Origin: Cyanidiococcus yangmingshanensis
Lineage: Eukaryota; Rhodophyta; Bangiophyceae; Cyanidiales; Cyanidiaceae
Reading direction: 5' to 3'
DNA length: 64,000 nt
Assembly: GCA_013995675.1 (NCBI GenBank)
Contig: VWRR01000017.1
Coordinates: 310,001-374,000 of the forward strand
Position numbers and translations under genes: made by a program. This document shows, piece after piece, positions 41,547-53,500 of the stretch; within the stretch, counting starts at the first letter, position 1, and every line of letters starts with the position of its first letter. Below the pieces are notes generated by a model. It was not told the DNA's origin. It saw nothing but the letters and a program-made list of their open reading frames with translations, and made no database searches.

Positions 41547-43043
41547 TTGGACTCGAGGTCTCACGAGTCGTCGTGGGCGCTCCATACTGGCACCGCACGT
41601 TGAGCAGACGAGTGCGCTGGACGGACGGCTGGCCGCCCCTGCGACTCGAGGCTCTTTGTTTCTTGAGGCGTGGTTTCCTTTGCCGTAGCACGTCTGCTCC
41701 GTACACAAAAGTTGATGGTAGCGTTTGTTGGAGCAGAATGAATCGCTTCTTCCCTCGACGGGTGCCCAGCCAGGCGTCAGGGACTGGTACAGCGTTCTCG
41801 CTGCGACCAGGGGGGAGCATCTATCGATGGGCGTTGGCGCGTCTATTCCTTTACGCGGTCTCCTGCGCCGTTCCATCAGCGCGCTCTGGAGTCGTTGTCT
41901 ACCTAAAACAGCTTGTTGATCGATGCCTCCACTGGTTTTGAAAGGATCCATCAAAGCCATCCATGCGCAGGAACATCTACATCCCTGAACGGATACGAGT
42001 CTACGTGCTGGTATCATATAGCCTCTAAAGCCCCGCATCAACATACCCTCTTCCGCGATGATCCATTCGGACGAGAGACCATCTCCGGTTTGGCGTCTAC
42101 GCTTTCGTCTCTTTGGAGCATTCCGAGAGACTCCAGCTGGAGGGCGCGATGCCGAGCTGCGCGTCCGGGGAGACAAGCTCTATGTGGATTTCGAGCACCA
42201 GCCGATGACCAGGATGCGTATCCCCGCTGGAACGCTGTGCCGCAAAGATTCCCAATACGCATCTCGCTCGTCCGAGATATCTATCAGCATTCGCAGGCGG
42301 ACAAGGGAGCGATATCCGCGAGCACCTCATTTTATCGATTACGCTCGAGCAGACATGTTGCGTGAGATGCGTCGTCGTCCAGGGCTACTGAGCCAATGAG
42401 CAGCAGGGCGCACCCCGTCGAATCGTCACCCACGAAACACGGTATACATGTCAAAAGCAGGTGCCCCACCAAGAACTCTTCGCTTTCGATTGAAATTTTG
42501 ACGCGCACGCAAAGCCCTATAGAGTCTTGGAAGTCTCTTGGTATACGAATTGCACACGCTCCTGAAGGAAGCCTCAGCACGAATCATGCATGCATACATC
42601 CCCGAGACAGGCCGCGACATGAATGCGTGTTCAGTGCGCGGCAACGCGTGGCGGGGAGCATCCAATCCGGGCCCGAATGCATGGATAGGCGCCCCTGGGC
42701 CGATGCACGCGACGCGATCCGATCGGCGCATCGCCACCTGCCCAATCCAGACGCTCGGTTGCCGAATCGGTGATGCCCGGTCGAGTGCGCACGCAGGCCA
42801 CGCTGGCCGAACGAGACACGTTGCGCATGCGTGCGCCAGACCGAGAAGGACACACGCAGTCTGCATGCATGGCGCAGGGGTGTGCGTGTCAACCTAGGCG
42901 TTGTTTGTGACGAACTCGAAGAGTTCCGTGGCGAAGTAGTCGCCAAAGATTTCCTCTTTCTGATCAGCAGACGTTATACACGAGACGTGCTTGAAACTTG
43001 TCTGGTTTTGCGAAGAACGAAACGGGAGCAGGTACTTGGCCAC
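41547..43043. other. Intergenic or uncertain, 1.5 kb
   Basis: This lies between the small membrane-protein gene and the WD40 gene. A frame at 42058-42399 is listed separately as doubtful; a large minus frame (41460-42176) reads as composition-driven. Bases about 42590-42880 are rich in GCATGC-like words but show no organised repeat. Confidence 0.5.
42058..42399 (+). CDS. Doubtful small ORF, 113 codons
   Basis: The frame starts at an ATG. WRLRFRLFGAFRETPAGG and LYVDFEHQPMTRMRIPAG could form short strands, and the C-terminus is Arg-rich (SIRRRTRERY, MLREMRRRPG). I recognise no family. Its position alone in a 1.5-kb gap is the main reason to list it. Confidence 0.2.
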   Translation: MIHSDERPSPVWRLRFRLFGAFRETPAGGRDAELRVRGDKLYVDFEHQPMTRMRIPAGTLCRKDSQYASRSSEISISIRRRTRERYPRAPHFIDYARADMLREMRRRPGLLSQ

Positions 43044-45441
43044 ATGACCGTTCAGCGCGTGCTCCAGGAGACGAGCCCCGGTGGTGTGTGGCGGTCTCTG
43101 GCCGAGAACGCCATCGAATGGGAGACAGCATTTGCATCCCAAAATCCGTATCTCGTGTACGATGAGCCGTGTACGATTCAACACTGGCAACTGCGGGATC
43201 TTTTGCAGGTGCCGGCGTACCCGTTTGGGACTGGGCGCTATGTGTACTTCGTTTCAGAGGGCGCGCTTTGTCGTCTGGATTTGAAGCACTGGCGTCTACT
43301 GGCGCAGCAGGCGAGCACGGGTGGCACTAGGGCAACCTCGCGCGCAGCCAGTGCGCGAGTAGCGAGCCGTGTTCGTGACGCACTCGAGAGTCTCGCTCGT
43401 GAACGATATCTCTTTTTGTTGCGACGCGAGTTACGGGGGAGTCAGCGACGGGCCTCTGCCGGCGAGGCTAGGTCCACTCGCTGGCCTGAGGCCCATGATC
43501 CGTCACACCTCTGGGTCGACGATGAAAATGACAATGAAGGTGGCGAAGAGGCTGCCGAGCCCTTTGCTGCGGAGGAACGCGCTGGGTTTGTGGAGCGCCG
43601 CTCCGCGGACGCAGCGGATCAGCGAGCGGCGTCACTGGGGCGCGACAACGATGCCAGTGCCGATGATTACGAACTCGTCGGCGCCGACGCCCTACCGCTC
43701 ATGTTACCGCTCAGTGGCCAAGAGGCGGCGACTGCATTTGCCGGCACTCAAATCGACGAGTTGTTGCGACTCGAACTGGAGCAGAGCGCCCGCGCGCTGA
43801 CGCATCTAGTCCGCGAGACACCTGTTGCCGACTCGCGTATTCGCTTGTTGCGTCTTGGCGGTTTGCCGTCCGTCTATGAGCGTCCGTCTGGAGCGGTAAG
43901 GCCCCGAGTGGCGGTGCAGCGAGCTCGCTCGCGTCTAGCGGCCACGCCGGAACTGTCCACCGAATCGCTGCCGAGATCCGGCATATCCCATTCGGCGGCG
44001 CCACTGAATGCGCAGATGCGGCAGCGAGCTGGAGCTTCAACGGGATTGAATCGGTTCAATCTACCGGGACGATATCGTCCAATTGATTTGGGCTCAATGG
44101 AGCAGGAGGCGTCCCCGGGACCTGTGCGCAAACCCTACCGTTCGCAACGACTCCAAAAGTACTCTTTCTGGCCGACTTGTCTGTCTGTTATGGAGCCGTA
44201 TGTTGCGGTCGGTGGACAAAGTGGCCAGCTTGCGGTCGGCCTGTTGACCAGTACCGAAAGCGAGTCATCACAAGTAGACGATGACGGTTTCGCTGAGGCC
44301 GCATCGAGCGAGGGCGACTCCGACGAAGAGGCCCTCATGAGCCATCGTCTTCAAATGGAGCACGGGCGTTCACCTCGTGAATTAAACAATGCGTATCGGT
44401 GGGGTCGCTCAGAATACGACGCGGTTTTGGAACGAAGTGGGCTCTGGGGCACCGTGCTGAATCGCACCGCGGGTGTCACTGACACGGCGCACTGTCGCAC
44501 AGTGCTATGCGGTGAGCTCAATGCCGGTGTCGTGAACAATGCTATCGTGATGGCGCCGACACCAGCGGACGCGGCACTCGCCCAATCGTGGTATATTGAT
44601 GCAGCTGCATGCGAACCGCCATCATTATCCTGGAGGCGACCGCTCCCGCGACATTTATTCGTTTGCACGAATGATGAGTCGATCAAGGTCTTCGACTTGG
44701 AGCGCGTGAAACAACGCGAGTCACGTGCAGGATCGAACGAATCCTCATCGCAGACGACAACATCCCACTCGGCTGTGGTGGACCAGGGGAACCGTACCAG
44801 CGTCCTTGTTCCTGACCAAGTGATTCGCTGCTCGACGAATATCAACTATGCCGCTGTATCGCCGGATGCAAAGCGGCTGCTCGCTGTCGGCGATAGCGCC
44901 GAGGTCTTCCTCTTCGATACGCGATCACCAAGCAGCGGCGGCTCCTTTTATCTCACGGCCAGCGTTTCGGGAAGCAAATGATGCTGGCATCTGTGCTGCC
45001 TGGCATCCCTCTGGTCTTCAGTTTGCAGTTGCAAGTCAAGATGGTTTATGTTGCGTTTGGGATGCTCGCTACCTGGGCAAAACCCTGGCGCGCTACACCA
45101 CCCAGTCACTTATCCCAGTGCGTAGTGCCTGTCGCTCCGTGAAGTTTTCGCCTGCCGAGGCAGATGTTGATCTTTTGGTATTCGCTGAGCATCAAAACTA
45201 TGTACATATCGCTTGCGCTCGGACGTATCGAGAGCAGGTACAAACCATTTGTCTCACGGATACGGATACCTCGGTCGATGAGGATGGTCGTCGCTCACCC
45301 TGGCACGAGCGCGAAGAACATATTGCCGGTGTCGGGTTTGCGCGACAGGGACGCTCGCTGGTTATTGGCACCGAGTTGGGCATCCGCGAATACCTTGTAC
45401 ATAGTCGACAACGACATGATCTGGGTGACATGCTATGGTAG
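43044..45441 (+). CDS. WD40-repeat protein with DUF2415-type motif, split by one +1 frame change
   Basis: About 798 residues from the ATG at 43044; the frame is open to a GTG at 42831. The N-terminal IQHWQLRDLLQVPAYPFGTG and SEGALCRLDLKHWRLL, a long acidic/serine-rich middle, then beta-propeller blades (WPTCLSVMEPYVAVGGQSG, HLFVCTNDESIKVFDL, INYAAVSPDAKRLLAVGDSA) lie in one frame. NDAGICAAWHPSGLQFAVAS, followed by QDGLCCVWDAR, and DLLVFAEHQNYVHIACARTY, the DUF2415 signature, lie in the next. The join falls within 44949-44978; the first frame meets TGA directly after AAA at 44976-44981. DUF2415 proteins are widespread WD40 proteins of poorly known function, so I assign no role. It converges with RanGAP, 196 bp apart. 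Confidence 0.8.
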
Positions 45442-45637
45442 ACATAAAGTTTGGGGTGCTTGATCAATCACAACGATGGACTTGGCAATCTGAACGTGCT
45501 CTTTTACGCCCTGCAGAGGAACGGTTGTGACCGTGGCTCCAAAGATTCGACCACTACGATGGTTGCACTCGATCGTCGTGCAGCTGCTGGGGAACGTGTT
45601 GCTTTACCACGCTCGATGTGAGTGACCATGCTGGCGG

Positions 45638-47252
45638 TCAGGACGCCCAAGTCGCATTGGAAGATGTTACAGCAAGATGACGTAGTTGATCTTCGACAGC
45701 GTCAGTCTGGGGCTCGCCAGAATCCGTGCATATTTCGTTAGCGAGCTGTTCGAGCAGATCCTCATCGGTAGATTCATCGCCCGAGTCGGCATTCTCGTCC
45801 AGCTCGACGAGGCCTGCCTCGAGCGGTGTATCGGCCACCAGTCGCTCAATGTACTCAAGAGCGGTGTTGCCGATGCGATTTCCATTCAGATTCAGCACAC
45901 GCAAACTCGCGATACGGACACAACGTTGAACTAGCACGACTGCTGCGGTTCCGCCGATTTCATTGAGGTAGAGTGAAAGCTCTACGAGTCGGGAACCGAT
46001 CTGGCGCTGTCGCGAGTGCCGTGGCGATCGCGAGCGCCCCCTCGTCGCCCAGCTCGTTCTCATCGAGTCGCAGATGAGTGAGCGTTGTCGCACACCGCTC
46101 CACCAACTTGGCCAGAAGCGAACCACAGGCGGCTCCAGTGAGCTCATTTCCCGATAGGTCCAGTACACGAAGCCCTAGTTTCTCTCCATGGCTGAGAAGC
46201 GCTTCTAGAACATAACGAGCACCGGCATCTGTCAAGAGGCAGTCGCGGAGGTAGAGCTCCTCCAGATCCGCCTGCCGAGCCAGTGCACTGGCAAGGGCCT
46301 GCGAACCATCGACCCCGAGCGTGTTGTCAGCCATATCCAGTCGCCGAAGTGTCTGGGTCCCGTGGGCGAGTGCCCGACCCACTGCGGCGGCGCCCCGCCG
46401 CGAGACTCGCAATGAAGCAAAGCGGAAATCCTCCAACATCGATGCACGTTCAAGCAGCGGCGCCAGGGCCATGGCTCCGTCGTCTTCCAAAAGATTATTG
46501 AAGAGATGAAGCTTCCGGAGCACGACGCGCTTATCCGATCGGGTGAGCGCTTCAACAACAAGTCGAATGGCGTCCGCAGCGAGGCCGTTGTTGCACATCG
46601 ACAGACACTCGAGATGCTCCGACCGCCCAAGCAGCGCTGCACAAGCGCGGACACCTTTCGCACCCAGAGCGTTGTCGCTAATGTCAAGTTCAACCAAATC
46701 ATGGTCAGCGAGCGCTGCCGATAGCAGTTCCAAAACCTGTAAAGCTTCATGTTCCGCTCGTCCAGCAATGACGTCCGCCAAGTGAAGCACGCGTAACGAG
46801 CGGGGCCGAAGACGCGCAAAGTGGGAAGCAGCCACGGTCGCCGCCCCAACATCAAACGACTTTCCGGATAAAGATACCCGATAAATCTCGATGGCCTCGC
46901 CTGTGTCACTCGTCGCTGCCGCATGCTTTCTCAGCGGGGCAAAGAGCACTTGAGCTCTCTCGGCGTTGAGCATCTCCCGATCCCCGGAGAGACTGAACGA
47001 TTGAAGCCCCAACTCCGGTGGAAATGAAGATGATGACGTTGGAGATTCATAGTGGTTTCCTGATTCTACGTCATCGTTCGCCATCAGTCGCTCGTAACAC
47101 CACTGATTACGCGGGTCGCGCCTTTGCGTTCGAAAACTCAATACGGAATCGTCCTGGGGCATCCCAGCCGGTGGCACGATCGATCGGCCTCTGGGGCGGC
47201 GGCGTCCACGGCGCCTCGACGGATTGCCAGCGCGCCAGACAGTCTCCATCAT
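45638..47252 (-). CDS. RANGAP1: Ran GTPase-activating protein (RanGAP), split by one +1 frame change
   Basis: About 537 residues. The leucine-rich repeat solenoid carries RanGAP signatures: LHLADVIAGR (human CHWSDMFTGR), VELDISDNALGAKGVRA (human DLSDNAFGPDGV), LHLFNNLLEDDGAMALA (human AGRNRLENDGATALA) and LRRLDMADNTLGVDG. After AIATALATAPDR in the first frame, SRLVELSLYLNEIGGTAA and LRVLNLNGNRIGNTALEYI continue in the second. An acidic tail (ADSGDESTDEDLLEQL) follows, as in Rna1/RanGAP. The join at about 45994-46000 skips one base (CGGTTCCCG). The ATG at 47252 is used; internal ATGs before MANDDVESG are possible. There is no plant-type WPP domain. RanGAP keeps Ran in the GDP form in the cytoplasm for nuclear transport. 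Confidence 0.9.
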
Positions 47253-47965
47253 CTTGTGTGATGGGCGGGGGGATCCACGCCCGCTTCTCGTTGAAGGTTT
47301 CCTTACCGTGTGAGTTCATCCAACTTCCGATCATCATTGCTCTCACAAGTGCTCTCGGTGCCATGAAAGAGACGGATCGTCGAGCAATGATACGATGGAT
47401 TCTGGGTTCAGCGCGCTTTTTTCCGTGGCGTCCTCACCGGGCAACGCGTATGCGAGCGCGACGCTTGTCAGCGCTGGTCCGGCCATGCTTGATGCGCTGG
47501 ATCGCATGATGGACCCTATGGATGGATGTGGATGACACGCACCATGGCGATGGCGACCTTCATCTCGACAAGACGCGGGATGGAGGCGAGGGACCGACAC
47601 GCCTCGCAGATCAGCTGGCTAAAATAGGTGTGCTGCTTCCAGTCATCTGTACGATAAGGACGTGCATGTTACGTTCTGCTTTTCGGGTGAAAGGATCGAG
47701 ACAAATTCATATGAACGTTGGGATCATGATCTCTTCGGACCGACGGATGCAGTAGACTGTATTTGAGTTCTGTTGCGCGCACCAACGGTGTTTGATCGCA
47801 GGGAAAGCCCATGAAACGAGGCTCAAACGGACTCCGGCGTTCACGTCGTCCGTCCGTGGCGGCAAGGGATTCGTTGGCCGCCGGGGCACGACCCAGGTCG
47901 ATGCATTCGACCTCGACGGCCACGCGTTGCGCAGCGCGTCCTTGTGGCCGGTACTTGTGCTCGGA
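47253..47965. other. Divergent promoter region, about 710 bp
   Basis: This separates RanGAP (minus) from TIM10 (plus). A minus frame at 47343-47600 and plus extensions of the TIM10 frame to 47792 lack convincing homology. No repeat or RNA gene was seen. Confidence 0.55.
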
Positions 47966-48247
47966 ATGGACCCCATGAGCAGTGCGATCGCTGCTGGTGT
48001 TCATCCCGTAGACTTGGCCCGGCGAGAAATGAGCTTTTATGCAGATCTATTTCAGAAAATGACGGACTCGTGTTTTCGCAAGTGCGTGACGCGTTACCAC
48101 GACGCCGAACTGCAGACTGGCGAGGGTGTCTGTGTCGACCGTTGTGTCTTTAAATATATGGGTGCCGTTCAACGTATCGGTGAGCTTTTGCAAGAGGGCC
48201 AACCGGCGCCATCTATGGGCGGTTCGGCTGCTTCTGTTCCGCGATAG
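47966..48247 (+). CDS. TIM10: Mitochondrial import chaperone Tim10
   Basis: The protein is 93 residues from the ATG at 47966. It begins MDP like human TIMM10 and carries the twin CX3C motif: CFRKC, 16 residues, then CVDRC. The stretch DAELQTGEGVCVDRCVFKYM matches human [20 protein letters not shown]. Small Tims form hexamers (Tim9-Tim10) in the intermembrane space, which escort hydrophobic inner-membrane and beta-barrel precursors; each pair of CX3C motifs forms two disulfides via Mia40. It converges with the Rad60/NIP45-like gene with only 27 bp between stops. Confidence 0.97.
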   Translation: MDPMSSAIAAGVHPVDLARREMSFYADLFQKMTDSCFRKCVTRYHDAELQTGEGVCVDRCVFKYMGAVQRIGELLQEGQPAPSMGGSAASVPR

Positions 48248-48274
48248 CGACTTGGAACGTGGTCATCGGCGCAG

Positions 48275-49837
48275 CTAGGTGTTGTTGCGAACGTGCGCCT
48301 CGATGAGATCGTCGGGCTCAAGGCTCGCTTCCGCTGCGGTGCAACGCGGATCGATGACTTCCCCATCCGGATCGAGGAAGGTGACACGGTCCTCCGGCAC
48401 CCCAATGTCTTGGCAGAACCGAGAAAATAACGCACTTAGAGGCGCCGCACCAGGTCCCTGCATATGGAATGGGTACCGTCGGGGCTCCTCAGTGCCGCAA
48501 TAGCGAATGCGTAGCCATGTGGCGCTGTTCGAGAAGCTGGACGAGCTGGTGTGACGCACTGAAACATTCATTGCCTGCGAGGCGACCCAGAACGATGACG
48601 CGGACGGCGTATCCCCAGAAATAGTGGCGCGGATGACTTCCCCGGGTCGAAGCGCCAAGTCGATCGCACGGGTGCCCCTCTGAATGGGTGTGGAATCGGT
48701 TTCGCGATAAAACTGTAGTGGATCTTCCAGCCAGTCAAAGCCGTGCATGCGAGCGAATGTTGCGAAAATTTCATCAAGGATTGTATAGGGGAAGGCCGTA
48801 AAGCGTGCTGGCTTGGAGAGGCCCTGCATGGTAATCGTTATGGGAATCGGGAAATGATGGTCGCTCGTCTCTGAAGCTCCGAGCGTTGGCACTGCATCTC
48901 TAGTCGTCTGACTGGGTCGAGCAGACTTTGTGTGAGAGCTACTTTCAGCTTTTCGGCGTCGTTGCTCTTGTACTGCGCGGGATGCAGCGCTAAAAGGCTC
49001 TTTTGCATTGATGCTCCCCTGGTTGCTCGCGATGAACTCGGCTCGAGTCGAAGCATCGGGCGTAGGTTGACCGGTCATGGTCTGTGAAAAAGTCTGTCCT
49101 TGGCGACATCGCCACAGAGCAACATCCCTTCGTGGGCGGTGGTGACGGCTCCCAGCGACCTTGACGTTGGCACGTGTCTCAACAGGTGCATGTATCGCTG
49201 GCTGCGACAGCTGGACCTCTGCCTTCGAGTGATCAGCCGGATACTCCGCGACGAGAATAACTTCATCGTCTGAATCATCTTGGAGAAGCTCTGATGGACC
49301 TGGTTGCGAAGCAGACTGTGCGGTGACCCGATCGAACACTTTTCCGCCCGTTATCGGCAGTCGTCGCCTCCGCAGCAGCTGCTCTAAACTTGGTGTCTCC
49401 TCTTCTGGATAGCGTTGCGAGAGTTTCCCGCGCTCGGAAAACTCTGCTTCATTTGAACAATCATTGACGGAGTGTTCACCACACAACAAGGCTTCTTCGT
49501 GTTTTCGAGAAGGCTTCGAGCCTTCCGGTCTTACCGAGGCTTGCATCGGCGAGTGCGCTTCCCGAGGCTCGTCAAGCTCTCCCGGCGACCAAGCTGGACC
49601 GTAACGAGCCCACAAACGACGACTTCGTCGTCGCCTCCGCTCTAGTGACGCTGCTGAGGGTGCCAGCCGAGTCCCGTTCGGTGACGCTCCGGGGAACGAA
49701 CCTCCAACACCAACAGAGGAGCGCTCCTGCTCCTCATCCGTACTTGGGTCTGGGAGCGCGGCTGCAGAACCGAGAAGGAAAAAGTCCTCGTCGGAGCTCG
49801 CATCCTCCAGCTCATGCTGACATTCATTGAGGTTCAT
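48275..49837 (-). CDS. Rad60/Esc2/NIP45-type protein with two SUMO-like domains
   Basis: The protein is 520 residues from the ATG at 49837. The first 320 or so residues are acidic and Ser/Arg-rich and include hydrophobic-acidic stretches resembling SUMO-interacting motifs: DEDFFLLG near the N-terminus and DDSDDEVILVAE about 200 residues in. Two ubiquitin/SUMO-like beta-grasp domains end the protein, at about 329-408 (ITITMQGLSKPARFTAFPYT, RPGEVIRATI) and about 441-520 (LRIRYCGTEEPRRYPFHMQG, VTFLDPDGEVIDP, EPDDLIEAHV). Tandem C-terminal SLDs after a SIM-bearing disordered region define the RENi family (fission yeast Rad60, yeast Esc2, human NFATC2IP). These proteins act in the SUMO pathway with Ubc9 during recombination and genome maintenance. 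Confidence 0.85.
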   Translation of the reverse strand: MNLNECQHELEDASSDEDFFLLGSAAALPDPSTDEEQERSSVGVGGSFPGASPNGTRLAPSAASLERRRRRSRRLWARYGPAWSPGELDEPREAHSPMQASVRPEGSKPSRKHEEALLCGEHSVNDCSNEAEFSERGKLSQRYPEEETPSLEQLLRRRRLPITGGKVFDRVTAQSASQPGPSELLQDDSDDEVILVAEYPADHSKAEVQLSQPAIHAPVETRANVKVAGSRHHRPRRDVALWRCRQGQTFSQTMTGQPTPDASTRAEFIASNQGSINAKEPFSAASRAVQEQRRRKAESSSHTKSARPSQTTRDAVPTLGASETSDHHFPIPITITMQGLSKPARFTAFPYTILDEIFATFARMHGFDWLEDPLQFYRETDSTPIQRGTRAIDLALRPGEVIRATISGDTPSASSFWVASQAMNVSVRHTSSSSFSNSATWLRIRYCGTEEPRRYPFHMQGPGAAPLSALFSRFCQDIGVPEDRVTFLDPDGEVIDPRCTAAEASLEPDDLIEAHVRNNT

Positions 49838-50590
49838 CCCTCTCAAGGCTCTAGACGAGCGCCATGGGGCATATCAACGTGTACGCTCTGGTGGAGCGGT
49901 TGAGAACAGCGGCGTCCAGCCGATATCGCTCTGTCCAGGAGTGCGGCCCTGCAGCGCAGCAACGTGCCGTTCTGGCACATGGACGACTCGACTGGGTCTG
50001 TTTCGTCGTCTACTCGGTATTCTGAACGGCCGCTTTACATGGATATTTGTTCATTGGAGTATACACGCTCCATTCCATTCATGATCTCACCTGAATCTGT
50101 GTTGATTCAGTGGTAGGCGACCCATAAAGAATAGCTCCATTGGCAATGCTGCCGACGGTTCTGCGAACTAGACAGGGCCAATAGCCGCTATGAAGAGCGC
50201 TGATACCTTTTCTCCAATCGCGTCAGATGCTTCACAAGCGCACTCGACGTATACATCGAAAGTATACAATTGCATGTCTTGCCTCTTCGCGAGACGCTCT
50301 CGAGTACATCGTTGCCCGCGGTAAGCTCTTGGAACAACTACAGCCTTGATGATGGTATGGGTCTAGCAAAGTGGTGATGCTGCCACGATGGACCACGGCA
50401 TCACAAATCGCTCACGGATCATCCATTTGGTATTGATTTAGGGCACCATCGGTATCACCGTGGTGATGGTGGTGCTGGCAACCAGTATCATTCACTGGGG
50501 AGATGACCAGTGCCGCTCATCCGAGCGCTGTCTCCGAATACGGGACTGGTCAGCGTTCTCCATTATCCTGCCATACGGCAACACTGGAGC
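49838..50590. other. Divergent promoter region, about 750 bp
   Basis: This separates the Rad60-like gene (minus) from TTC27 (plus), whose start is uncertain. No recognisable coding sequence, repeat or RNA gene was seen. Confidence 0.5.
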
Positions 50591-53500
50591 ATGAAAGATC
50601 TCCAGTCGGTACGAATCCGTTTTCGTGGACATGGTCGCTGGTTCAAGTTCTGTATCGTGAGCGAACGAACGCCTCTGCAACCGCATTCCATATCTGGCTC
50701 CGACAATCCAGCCTCTGAAAGGCCTAGGACAGGCTCATCAGAGGTGCCAGCGTTTGAGTGGAAAGCTGGTGCTTCCACTCGAGTCGGTTGTTGGCTGGTA
50801 TATACTAGATGGGCGAGCACACCATCTATGGGCTGGATGGCAAACCCGCAAGAACAAGAAACGATATCGCTACCCTGCCAGCCAAGTGGCCAACGTACCC
50901 AATGCGTTCGGGCTTCGGTGTGCCCTGAACGTCTGCCGTCGTGTGAGACCCTTCTACCTCTGCTTGTGGGTGCACTGTTCCGGCCAAGGTGGCCACATCG
51001 TGTTCCAGGCTGCTACTGGTTGGTGATGCGTGCCCTCGAGCGACTTGTTTGGTCGGGTGCGGACCCCGGAGACGTCCCCGATGACGACCTCTGGCAGACG
51101 ATTGAGCGTGGTCTCGGTGCCAGTGCTGAGCCGTCGCTAGCACAACTCGCGTTTCGTCTGATCAGACGTGATCTCGACATGGCTTTGCAACTGGTTCGTA
51201 GACTGGGGACTAGTCATACTGAACAGGCTGGCGATAGCGCAGAACTCGAGAACCTTTTCTGGTCAAAGTACTTTAGTGGAGTCGCACTGGTGCTTGCGTT
51301 CGCCCGCGACCAGTGGACGGGCCCTGCTCTCGAAGTAAACTGGGCTCTCAAGTGCTGTGGTCTTGAAGAGGCACCAGCGCGTGATTCGTTGGATTTAGAC
51401 GGTGAGGACTGGTTGGCTTCTTGCTCCTGCGCTCCGGCTCTTGTCGAAGCCACGCGACTGCTCGGCGAGATCGACTGGACCTCCGGCTATCAGGCTTGGT
51501 GGTATATTCGGGCCCTCTGGCTGTATCAACAGTGTCTATCGGGTCCATCACCGACACTGCGTCAACCTATTCTGGATGCGGGTCGTCTGCTGGTGTCACC
51601 CTCGCTGACGAGCGTGACCATCATTGAGCCGCCCTCTCGCTGCAGCCCAGCGTCGAACACAATACCTGACGGTGCGATGGGCATGTGAGGCACCGCTTTA
51701 CGGAACCTTTTCTCTGCAACGTCGAAATGGCTCTCTTTTGTCATTTTTATCGGCTGGGTGAAGCAGCCAAGGAGGCGTTCGATCGCGCCGCAAACTGCAT
51801 CGGAGCACGTGTTGTGTTCACTGGCCGACGCGGGCTTCGGTTACGATATCAACAACGCTCGCTTGCACTACTACGTGCGACTGTCGAAGAGCGGAATGAC
51901 TCGGCAGATGGGATTTCGTTGCCGAGGAACTGCTCAACGTCTGAGGATCGAGGCGTTGACGCTATAGCTCCGTCAGGCTCTTGGCTGTCTGGCCCAGGCG
52001 AAGTCGAAAAGAGCGCACCTGAATCAGCGGTCTCAGTCGATCAAGCAACGCTCCATCAGTCACGGAGTGTCGGCTCAGGCTGCTTGGACGCGCGTAAAGC
52101 AGTCATCGTCGCAGTTACGGAAATGGCACATCGGAGGGAGCCGCGCTTAACAACAAAGGAAGCTTTTCAAGGGCGCGACGAATCTGCAGCGAATTCGGAC
52201 AGCACACTGGCATCGCTCTCGACGGACTGCTGCCTAGATTTCAGTTTCCTCTGACGGCCGCAAAGAGGGACCCGCTAACGGCATGGCGCATCGAAGACGC
52301 GAACTCGTTCGATGCTGCTGTTCGGATTGGAGAGGACCGAACGAATGCTACCTGGATACCACCACGTGCGATTGATCTCCAAGACGGCGAATACCTAGGT
52401 CGCAGCGTACTCATAGAGCATGAGACGGAGACCCAACCGTCGCAAAGCTCTATCAAGGTTACGGATAGTATCTTGCTCCTGACGCAAGTCGCCATCGATG
52501 CGTCGCAGCAGGCGTCAACGCCATTGTCCAAGGAACAGGTTCGGGCATGTGTCGAATACGTCGTCGATGCGACGGAACAATCGGCGGCGTTGCGTGCAGA
52601 GCACTGCCTCTTTCGCGCTTATGCCTTGTTTGTGCGATCTCATTGGGAACAAGAGCGCGCTCGGTATCAAGAGCGCGTTATGCAACAGATGGAGGAGCTC
52701 GTCCATCGATTTTATGAGGACCAGCATCAGCCTCCCACCATCATTCAGCGACTTGAGTATGTCTTCTCGACTGCTTATCCGCTGCGTTGGCAGATGCAGC
52801 GCGAATGGGCGGAGACCCTCGGCCGCCTCGGGCTGGTCAAGTCGGCGCTTGCAGTGTTTGAATCGATCGAGATGTGGGAGCACGTCATCGATTGTCATCG
52901 ACTCATGGGCAACTGGTCTCGAGCGTATGCACTCATCACGGAACAAGTACGTCGCCGAGGCGCTAGTCCGCGCCTGCTTTGTGTACTTGGTGATGTTCTG
53001 GTCATGCAGCCGCAACTGGAGCGCCCGTCCGACGACCGGAGAACACCAGAGGAGCTCTATGAAGAGGCCTGGATCCGTAGCGGCGAGCGGTACGCTCGTG
53101 CTCAGCGATCTCTGGGGCGTTTGGCGATGCGCAGAGGCGACTGGCAGCGTGCCTACGATCACTTCCGACTGGCGCTTGCTGTGAACCCTTTGTACCAAGA
53201 GATTTGGTTCGCAAGCGGCTTTTGTGCCCAAAAAGCAGAGCAATGGGATCGGGCGACAGAGTCCTATACCAGTGCCGTGCAGTACGAGCCGGAGCATGCA
53301 GAGGCCTGGAGCAATCTCGGCCACGCGCTGCTGCGGCAGTCTGGAGACGAAACGACCAGTCAGATGCTGAGGATGCGTCGTATCGTGAAGTGTTTTGCAG
53401 AGGCGGCTCGTCTTCGTCCTGAATCTTGGCAAATCTGGCAAAACTTGTTGGTCGCCGCCACAGTCGCACAGGAATGGGCAACCGCCATTCGGGCGCAAAC

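Noticed and set aside
41460-42176. 238-codon minus-strand ORF
   Set aside because: It overlaps the small membrane-protein gene and reads as Arg/Ser/Cys-rich composition with no family match.
52094-52171. 78-nt intron in TTC27 (GTAAAG, CTTAAC, TTTTCAAG)
   Set aside because: Signals look good, but removing it keeps the same frame and so does not connect the two coding frames; kept only as a possibility.
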